Assembly (NCBI GenBank): GCA_002452515.1
Contig: DKEN01000060.1
Span: 6,673 to 19,280, forward strand
Length of the DNA: 12,608 bases
Direction: 5' to 3'
Source of the DNA: Spartobacteria bacterium UBA6821
Lineage (GTDB): Bacteria; Verrucomicrobiota; Verrucomicrobiia; Chthoniobacterales; UBA6821
Part shown: piece after piece, positions 7,826-12,608 of the stretch
Position numbering within the stretch: position 1 is the stretch's first letter
Layout of the letters: every line of letters begins with the position of its first letter
Position numbers and translations under genes: made by a program
Notes under the pieces: model-generated
Told to the model about the DNA's origin: nothing
The model's database searches: none
Seen by the model: the letters and a program-made list of their open reading frames with translations, nothing else

Positions 7826-7956
7826 TGTAGGAAAAGAATATCTGAATGGACGACGGGGAAAAGTCAGTAAGAGTGCCCGCGCCACGCAACGATTGCAAGT
7901 GCGCTGCGGGTATTGCGGTTGAACCCTTGGCCTTGTGACGCTAGTCTTGTCTTGAT
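7826..7956. promoter_or_regulatory. Divergent intergenic region, probable promoters both ways
   Basis: 131 bases separate the two divergent starts, so both transcripts probably begin here. On the plus strand ttgaac (7919-7924), a 17-base spacer and tagtct (7942-7947) resemble -35/-10 boxes, but the -10 is poor and the implied leader only a few bases. On the minus strand no convincing pair was found, although tattct lies close to the TTG start. Neither start has a Shine-Dalgarno. No operator-like palindrome or riboswitch was recognised. Confidence 0.3.
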
Positions 7957-9801
7957 ATGGCCCTCCCATCTTCCTCTCAACGCTTCCCTCTTCTGAATGT
8001 GCTCCTCTGGGGTAATACCGTGGCCCTTTCCTGGGTCTGGGGTCTGGGTCTTTTCTTTTCGGTGCAATTCACTGTTGAATTTGGTCTCAAAGGACTTCTC
8101 ACTTTTCTCATCCCCAACTGCCTTGGCCTCTTTCTTTTTGGCGCTGTCACCGATGTGATCGCAAAGCGCTATCCAGGATCAGAATCGCTCGCCACCTTTT
8201 TCAACAATTGGTCGCGTCCTTTTCGCCTAGTCTTCTTTCTTTATCAGATCATCGCGATCTCCCTCACCTTCTTCGCCCTGATCCGCTACGGATGGCAACC
8301 TCTCGGCCTGCACCCGGACTCTCTCTACCTCCCGCTGACAGCCCTCATTATTTTGGCTGGAGGCATCCTGTTCGGTGAGGAGTTCTCCATTCGCCGCATC
8401 AAGTACAGCCACGCTGCTTTTCTCGCACTGATTCTCCTCTGTGTCGTCATCATCATTGCCGAACTTGGATCACCTTACTTCAGGGGGATTGCACGTCCCG
8501 GCCTCTTTTCCACCCATGACCTGAATTTCTGGGGTTATGTCATCCCCATTTGTATCGGATTCCTCGTCGGCCCTTGGCTTGATCTGCAGCAGTGGCAACG
8601 CGCCATCCAGATGCGCCGTGAAAATACCTCCATCACTGCATCCTATGCAGTTGGAGCTCTGATCTTCGGTGCGATCCTCCTCTTTCACGGTATTCTTGCC
8701 CTCTGGGCCATGGAGGGAGGTGCTTCCAAGTACATCCAGATGGGACTTGCAGATTACCCCTATGCCGAGTCGCTGCTTACCCGTGTCTTCAGTGCCCCTC
8801 CGGCAAATCCGTGGCTGCTTGGAGCCTATCTGACCTTTCTGAGTGGCTGCATCCTGACGACTCTGGACAGCGGCTACATCGCCCTGCGCTGGTTCCTTCA
8901 GAGCAATGCCAGCAAGAGTCAGCATCCGATCTTCTCCCTGATACCGGAACGCCTTATTTCCTCCCCTATCCCTCCCATGATCCTCTGCGCCCTCATCGCG
9001 GTAACGGGTGCAGCCATTGGGATCGAGTTGGAATATTTCATGATCTTCTTCGCCACCTTTTTTGTCGGTTATTCCGTTCTGGCGATCGGACGGGCCTTCA
9101 TGAACGGACCAGTGAATGTAATTCCTCAGGTGAAGATGTTCTGCATCGGGTCAACGGCCGTTGTGATTTTCGCTTACGGTTACTTCCTCCATCAGCCGAT
9201 CTTCCAGATCCTCGCTTCGCTGTTGCCTCTCGGCTATGTCGTCTGGCTCCTTTTCAAGCCGTTTGTCGGGGAGGATTTCACAACGGGCGGGGAGGAGTTG
9301 GAACAGCCTTCCGTAGCCTCGGTCGTACCGCTTACTCCGGTTAATACCGTGCTGACTCCCGCCCCCACGGGCACCCACGATATTTCCGGACATTTTGAAG
9401 ACAAGTGGTTCGTCCATACGTTCATCGCCACCTACGCAGACACTAATTCGGTCGGAAATGTCTATTTCGGCATGTATGCCATGTGGGTAGGTAAGACACG
9501 TGAACTTCTCTTCAACCGCTTGATGCCGAAGTTCAACCTGAAGGAAACCCCCTTTTATATTCTGACCCGTTCCTTCGAGCATAAATTTGTCAGAGAAACC
9601 CGTGAATTTGAAACTGTCAGCGTCAAGATCAGGGTCGCGGGTCATAACCGTAAATTTGCCACCCTGGAGCACGAGGTTTACGACTCGACGGGAAGCCTAC
9701 TTGGCAAGGGGAGCCAGAGCCTGCTCTTCGTCTCCTCCACGGACTATAAAATGATCGATATCCCCAATGATGTGATGACCGCCTTCCTTGCCTACTCCTA
9801 G
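7957..9801 (+). CDS. Polytopic symporter-like protein fused to a C-terminal hotdog thioesterase domain
   Basis: 614 residues in two parts. Residues 1-435 hold about 12 hydrophobic segments (near 12-38, 44-66, 91-111, 124-142, 152-172, 190-208, 228-252, 286-306, 338-356, 358-380, 393-411, 414-433). VGPWLDLQQWQRAIQMR (204-220) and ILTTLDSGYIALRW (299-312) resemble the 'DxQxWQR' and TM8-like 'DS' segments of sodium:solute symporters (LeuT fold); this match is distant. A Pro/Thr-rich linker follows (about 440-475). Residues 480-600 are a hotdog domain: FIATYADTNSVGNVYFGMY then MWVGKTRELLFNRLMP. N497 and R515 sit 18 apart, as do the catalytic Asn19 and Arg37 I recall for the enediyne thioesterase CalE7; the acidic residue of 4-hydroxybenzoyl-CoA thioesterase is replaced by N497. 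The C-terminal domain should be cytoplasmic if the helix count is even. Substrate and coupling are unknown. The GH75 gene starts 16 bases downstream. Confidence 0.75.
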   Translation: MALPSSSQRFPLLNVLLWGNTVALSWVWGLGLFFSVQFTVEFGLKGLLTFLIPNCLGLFLFGAVTDVIAKRYPGSESLATFFNNWSRPFRLVFFLYQIIAISLTFFALIRYGWQPLGLHPDSLYLPLTALIILAGGILFGEEFSIRRIKYSHAAFLALILLCVVIIIAELGSPYFRGIARPGLFSTHDLNFWGYVIPICIGFLVGPWLDLQQWQRAIQMRRENTSITASYAVGALIFGAILLFHGILALWAMEGGASKYIQMGLADYPYAESLLTRVFSAPPANPWLLGAYLTFLSGCILTTLDSGYIALRWFLQSNASKSQHPIFSLIPERLISSPIPPMILCALIAVTGAAIGIELEYFMIFFATFFVGYSVLAIGRAFMNGPVNVIPQVKMFCIGSTAVVIFAYGYFLHQPIFQILASLLPLGYVVWLLFKPFVGEDFTTGGEELEQPSVASVVPLTPVNTVLTPAPTGTHDISGHFEDKWFVHTFIATYADTNSVGNVYFGMYAMWVGKTRELLFNRLMPKFNLKETPFYILTRSFEHKFVRETREFETVSVKIRVAGHNRKFATLEHEVYDSTGSLLGKGSQSLLFVSSTDYKMIDIPNDVMTAFLAYS

Positions 9802-9817
9802 GAAAGAAATTGGAAAG

Positions 9818-11266
9818 ATGGGAACATTCCTCAGAGTCATCACCATCATCGGAGTTGGGGCGATGATCCTTTTGTTCCTTAAGACTCAGGGATGTTTCAA
9901 AAAAGAGCCCACGCACACCGTATCACCCTCTCCGACGCCAACCCCGATTCCCATCCTGCCAAGGAAGGCGTATGAAACAGCCCGTCTCTTCAACGGAATC
10001 ACGCTGAAATCCTCCGTAGAAGCTACCTCTTCTCTGGAATCCTCGCTTCATCTCGAAAAACATCCGGAGTCCTACACCCTCGGCTTGGAACTGCACCTGA
10101 GCGTTCCATCAGCCGCAACTACATCAACCAATCTGCTCGCGGCCACACCGGAACTTGCAGAGTTGCTCCCCGATTTTGAGGCTCTCCTAACCAATGCTAG
10201 CGTTTCATCCGATTTCGCAACGCTCTTTGCCAATAAGGAAAAGAATCTCCGTTCAAACCTTAACACCCTTCAACGTCTGCTTCCACTCGACACGCTCTAC
10301 GATTGCCAGACCATCCTGAATCTTCAAAATACGAAGACCGAGCGCCGGGCTCTCCTGATTCAGGCACTCATGAATGTGAATTCGGATGGAGCCGATGGAG
10401 ACCGAAACCTGGAGCCGGATGCCCATTCGGCATTCTTTCAGCCACAGACGAATTACCGTTGGCCAAAACTCAGCGCCCGTCCCAATCCCTGCCTGCCCGA
10501 GATAGAACACCGGCTTGCCGTCATCCAGCAGAAACTCGCCGACATCAAGACCTCCACAAACGCTTCCACCTCAGCCGTCGAAGAGGAAAATTCTCGCCTC
10601 CTGAGCGCACTGGCAGATACCAAGGCCACTCTTGAAGAACTAAAACATTGGAGTTTTTTGGTCGGAAATGCCGATCCGTTTATTGTCCTTCCCTCCTTCA
10701 TGATCACAGGGGCTGAAGGCCATCCAACGATCGGCGACTACGCAATTGTGATTGCCAATGGAACACTCTATCCGGCCATCCTTGGGGACAAGGGGCCAAA
10801 TTATAAGATTGGCGAGGCATCCCTCCGGATCTGCAAAGAAATTAACGACGACTCCACGGCCGAGATCCGTCCGATTGATCATCCCACCGTCACCTATCTC
10901 ATCTTCCCCGGGAGCGCAAAAAAACCATTCTCCACACCGGATTACGCGCACTGGTCGGAAAGGTGTCACGCTCTTTGGAAAGAATTTGGTGGGAGCGATG
11001 CTGCCACCTGGCAGGAATGGGAATCCCTTGAAAAACCATGGCCCACTCCAACTCCATCGCCAACACCTTCACCGGATCCCACCCCTTCTGTTGAGCCTCA
11101 GTTCTCTACCTCAGCCAGCAATTCGCTCTCCCCTGATGGAACCAACTCGCCTTCCCCAATCCCTTCATTAACACCTGATGCATCCTCTGGCACGAATCCT
11201 GCTTCATTTCCTTCACCCACAAACTCCGCAGCATTGACCCCTACACCCACCAACTCGCCGCAATAA
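9818..11266 (+). CDS. Membrane-anchored GH75 chitosanase-family protein
   Basis: 482 residues from the ATG at 9818. An in-frame TTG at 9788 would overlap the previous gene and put polar residues before the anchor, so the ATG is preferred. Order: one N-terminal helix (about 5-22), a PSPTPTPIP linker (37-45), a region of unknown fold (about 50-180), the GH75-like domain (about 180-395), and a Pro/Ser/Thr-rich tail (408-482). GH75 signs are the acidic MNVNSDGADGDRN (185-197), QPQTNY (208-213), DPFIVLP (286-292), GDYAIVIANGTLYPAILGD (306-324), IGEAS (331-335) and VTYLIFPGS (358-366). GD(x7)GEAS matches the family's GD..GEAS segment, where essential acidic residues are expected. A helical, coiled-coil-like stretch (about 226-278) interrupts the domain. 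Cys26 lacks a proper lipobox (TQGC), so a transmembrane anchor is more likely than a lipoprotein. It probably acts outside the inner membrane on glucosamine-containing glycans; activity is inferred. Confidence 0.78.
   Translation: MGTFLRVITIIGVGAMILLFLKTQGCFKKEPTHTVSPSPTPTPIPILPRKAYETARLFNGITLKSSVEATSSLESSLHLEKHPESYTLGLELHLSVPSAATTSTNLLAATPELAELLPDFEALLTNASVSSDFATLFANKEKNLRSNLNTLQRLLPLDTLYDCQTILNLQNTKTERRALLIQALMNVNSDGADGDRNLEPDAHSAFFQPQTNYRWPKLSARPNPCLPEIEHRLAVIQQKLADIKTSTNASTSAVEEENSRLLSALADTKATLEELKHWSFLVGNADPFIVLPSFMITGAEGHPTIGDYAIVIANGTLYPAILGDKGPNYKIGEASLRICKEINDDSTAEIRPIDHPTVTYLIFPGSAKKPFSTPDYAHWSERCHALWKEFGGSDAATWQEWESLEKPWPTPTPSPTPSPDPTPSVEPQFSTSASNSLSPDGTNSPSPIPSLTPDASSGTNPASFPSPTNSAALTPTPTNSPQ
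11039..11263 (+). repeat. Low-complexity Pro/Ser/Thr-coding tail
   Basis: The 3' end of the GH75 gene is a degenerate repeat of cca/act/tcg/cct-type codons, coding PTPTPSPTPSPDPTPS and then looser S/P/T/N-rich sequence to the stop, about 75 residues. The register is imperfect, so it is not a clean microsatellite. Such tails are usually extended, cell-wall-spanning or glycosylated spacers; that role is inferred. Length may vary between strains. Confidence 0.7.
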
Positions 11267-11361
11267 TTCGTACCCGAGGATTTCTGCCTTTCTCCCCAAA
11301 GTGCTTCCCGTCTATTTTCAGCCACTCAACCCACTACCATCATCCCCAAAACGTTCACCTC
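11267..11361 (+). promoter_or_regulatory. Spacer before the peroxiredoxin, possible promoter region
   Basis: 95 bases, pyrimidine- and A-rich, between the GH75 stop and the peroxiredoxin ATG. No terminator hairpin, clear -35/-10 pair or oxidant-regulator (OxyR/PerR-like) palindrome was recognised. The bases just before the ATG read cacctc, the opposite of a Shine-Dalgarno, so initiation there does not use one. Confidence 0.2.
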
Positions 11362-11853
11362 ATGATCACCATCGGCACCACGGCTCCAGACTTCACTCTC
11401 TCCACCATCACCGCCGAGGGGCCCAAACAGATCTCTCTCTCATCAGAAATTGGAAAGAGAAATATCCTGCTCCTTTTTGTGCCTCTCGCGTTCACAGGTG
11501 TTTGCACCGCTGAATTTTGTGAGATCAGCAAGGGAATCGGAGCCTATGATTCACTTGATTGCAGCGTCTTTGGCATCAGCGGAGACAATCCTTTTGCCCA
11601 ACAGGCATGGGCGACAAAGGAAGGCATCACCATTCCACTCTTGAGCGATTACGAGCATACAGTCACCAAGGCCTATGGGATTGCCTATGAGAGCTTTCTT
11701 CCTCAGATAGGCCTCGGTTTTGGTGGTGTTCCAAAGCGCTCGGCTTTCCTGATTGACCGCGCCGGCATCATCCAATACGCGGAGTCCAGCGATGATCCGA
11801 AACATCTCCCCGATTTTGCCGCCATCCAGGCCAAACTGGCGGAACTCAAGTAA
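11362..11853 (+). CDS. Peroxiredoxin, AhpC/TSA family (BCP/PrxQ- or AhpE-like)
   Basis: A thiol peroxidase that reduces hydrogen peroxide and organic hydroperoxides in the cytoplasm. It has 163 residues, a single thioredoxin-fold domain starting MITIGTTAPDFTL. The active-site motif PxxxTxxC is P41, T45 and C48 in PLAFTGVCTAEFCEI, with C48 the peroxidatic Cys; R126 (in KRSAFLIDRAG) is the conserved active-site Arg. A second Cys at 53, five residues on, matches the resolving Cys position of BCP/PrxQ enzymes such as E. coli Bcp, suggesting an atypical two-Cys enzyme recycled by thioredoxin. The surrounding PLAFTG.C and IPLLSDYEH..T.AYGI segments are instead closest to mycobacterial AhpE. The subgroup is therefore not settled. 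acnA begins 48 bases downstream on the same strand. Confidence 0.92.
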   Translation: MITIGTTAPDFTLSTITAEGPKQISLSSEIGKRNILLLFVPLAFTGVCTAEFCEISKGIGAYDSLDCSVFGISGDNPFAQQAWATKEGITIPLLSDYEHTVTKAYGIAYESFLPQIGLGFGGVPKRSAFLIDRAGIIQYAESSDDPKHLPDFAAIQAKLAELK

Positions 11854-11901
11854 CTCGAAAACATTTCGGCCAGATCATTCCTTCACTAAAACCCATCAAC
11901 C

Positions 11902-12608
11902 ATGAGTACAACCGACCCGTTCAAGACACTCCGTAGCTTCGAGCCTTTCGCCGGAACCACCGCCTACTTCCACTCGCTCCCAGCTCTCGAGGAACAGGGT
12001 GTCGGTGCCATCTCGCGTCTTCCATTCTCGATCCGGGTTGTTCTGGAATCAGTTCTCCGTAATTGCGATGGACGCAAAGTGCATGAAAAGGATGTCCGCG
12101 CCCTTGCCTCCTGGAATGCCAAGACTCCCGCTCCCGAGGAGATTCCGTTCGTTGTGGCCCGTATCGTCCTCCAGGATTTCACCGGGGTTCCTCTCCTTGT
12201 TGATCTGGCCGCGATGCGCAGTGCCGTCGCCCGTCTCGGCGGCAAGCCAGGCATTATTGAACCTCTGGTTCCGGTGGATCTCGTCGTCGATCACTCCGTT
12301 CAGGTCGATTACTACGGATGGGCTGATGCCATGAAGTTAAATCTCGACATGGAGTTCAAGCGCAACCGTGAACGCTATGAGTTTTTGAAATGGGGCCAGC
12401 AGGCGTTTGAGACCTTCGGCGTCGTTCCTCCGGGCATCGGCATTGTCCATCAGGTGAACCTGGAATACCTCGCCCGAGGCGTCCTTCATGCCAAGAACGG
12501 AAGTGGTGATCTTTATTATCCGGACAGTCTTGTCGGTACCGATTCCCACACCACCATGATCAACGGCTTGGGCATTGTGGGCTGGGGCGTCGGCGGCATC
12601 GAAGCCGA
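11902..12608 (+). CDS. acnA: Aconitate hydratase A, N-terminal part (3' end outside window)
   Basis: Interconverts citrate and isocitrate through cis-aconitate in the TCA cycle, using a 4Fe-4S cluster. The ATG at 11902 begins [18 protein letters not shown], and the frame is open to the window end, giving about 235 residues of roughly 900. The sequence is of the AcnA/IRP1 type: [52 protein letters not shown], then [20 protein letters not shown] and [20 protein letters not shown], all substrate-binding or core motifs of domain 1. The Cys residues that bind the cluster lie beyond the window, so cluster competence cannot be checked. It follows the peroxiredoxin by 48 bases, so co-transcription is possible. 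No clear Shine-Dalgarno (aaacccatcaacc before the ATG). Confidence 0.96.
   Translation, partial: MSTTDPFKTLRSFEPFAGTTAYFHSLPALEEQGVGAISRLPFSIRVVLESVLRNCDGRKVHEKDVRALASWNAKTPAPEEIPFVVARIVLQDFTGVPLLVDLAAMRSAVARLGGKPGIIEPLVPVDLVVDHSVQVDYYGWADAMKLNLDMEFKRNRERYEFLKWGQQAFETFGVVPPGIGIVHQVNLEYLARGVLHAKNGSGDLYYPDSLVGTDSHTTMINGLGIVGWGVGGIEA

Noticed and set aside
6977..7870. 297-residue plus-strand frame opposite the LptF/G gene
   Set aside because: It is very rich in charged residues (Glu, Arg, His, Gln), as expected from reading membrane-helix codons backwards; the minus strand encodes a clear permease.
8811..9344. 177-residue plus-strand frame inside the transporter fusion
   Set aside because: It is an out-of-frame shadow of helices and linker of the 614-residue protein, with no coherent domain.
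9788..9817. TTG start for the GH75 gene overlapping the previous coding region
   Set aside because: The ATG at 9818 has a purine-rich ggaaag before it and leaves a normal N-terminal membrane anchor.
9818..9898. Lipoprotein signal in the GH75 protein (Cys26)
   Set aside because: The residues before Cys are TQG with Lys near, not a [LVI][AST][GA]C lipobox, so a plain transmembrane anchor is more likely.
1..12608. CRISPR array, tRNA/rRNA, insertion sequence, riboswitch
   Set aside because: No regularly spaced direct repeats, tRNA cloverleaf, transposase motif or known riboswitch core was seen on either strand by eye; a covariance-model scan would be needed to exclude weak RNAs.

Overview
The window looks like chromosomal DNA of a Gram-negative bacterium, most likely from the Verrucomicrobiota or a close PVC relative. 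This is inferred from gene content: a GyrB with a long insertion, LptF/LptG-type lipopolysaccharide export, an animal-like UDP-glucose dehydrogenase beside a UDP-glucuronate decarboxylase, a TIGR00977-type citramalate synthase, and a membrane-anchored GH75 chitosanase-like protein. Most genes are clearly GC-richer than half; one small gene is near 40% GC. Strong Shine-Dalgarno sequences are scarce. No tRNA, rRNA, CRISPR array, insertion sequence or phage gene was seen. No gene-free stretch exceeds 300 bases; the longest is 988-1170.

Layout. (1) 1-987, plus strand: the 3' end of gyrB. (2) 988-1170: a convergent intergenic region with a 14-bp hairpin and an inverted cluster of degenerate CTCNGCG heptamers. 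(3) 7825 down to 1171, minus strand: six genes in a row, in transcription order an LptF/LptG permease, a LOG-family protein, citramalate synthase (cimA), a small low-GC membrane-anchored protein, UDP-glucuronate decarboxylase (uxs) and UDP-glucose dehydrogenase (ugd). Gaps are 34-85 bases, so one or a few transcripts are possible. (4) 7826-7956: a divergent intergenic region. (5) 7957-12608, plus strand: a polytopic transporter-like protein fused to a hotdog thioesterase-like domain, a membrane-anchored GH75 protein 16 bases downstream, a peroxiredoxin, and the 5' part of aconitase acnA, cut by the window edge.

How the genes fit together. Ugd and Uxs are consecutive enzymes (UDP-glucose to UDP-glucuronate to UDP-xylose) and would supply sugar nucleotides for envelope glycans. 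The LptF/G permease is also an envelope function. CimA supplies 2-oxobutanoate for isoleucine from pyruvate and acetyl-CoA. The peroxiredoxin sits 48 bases before aconitase, whose 4Fe-4S cluster is oxidant-sensitive.

The most unusual locus is 7957-11266. A roughly 12-helix protein with sodium:solute-symporter-like motifs carries a C-terminal hotdog domain. Its Asn and Arg match, in identity and spacing, the active site I recall for enediyne-type thioesterases such as CalE7. It is followed by an anchored chitosanase-family protein with a coiled-coil insertion and Pro/Ser/Thr-rich tails.
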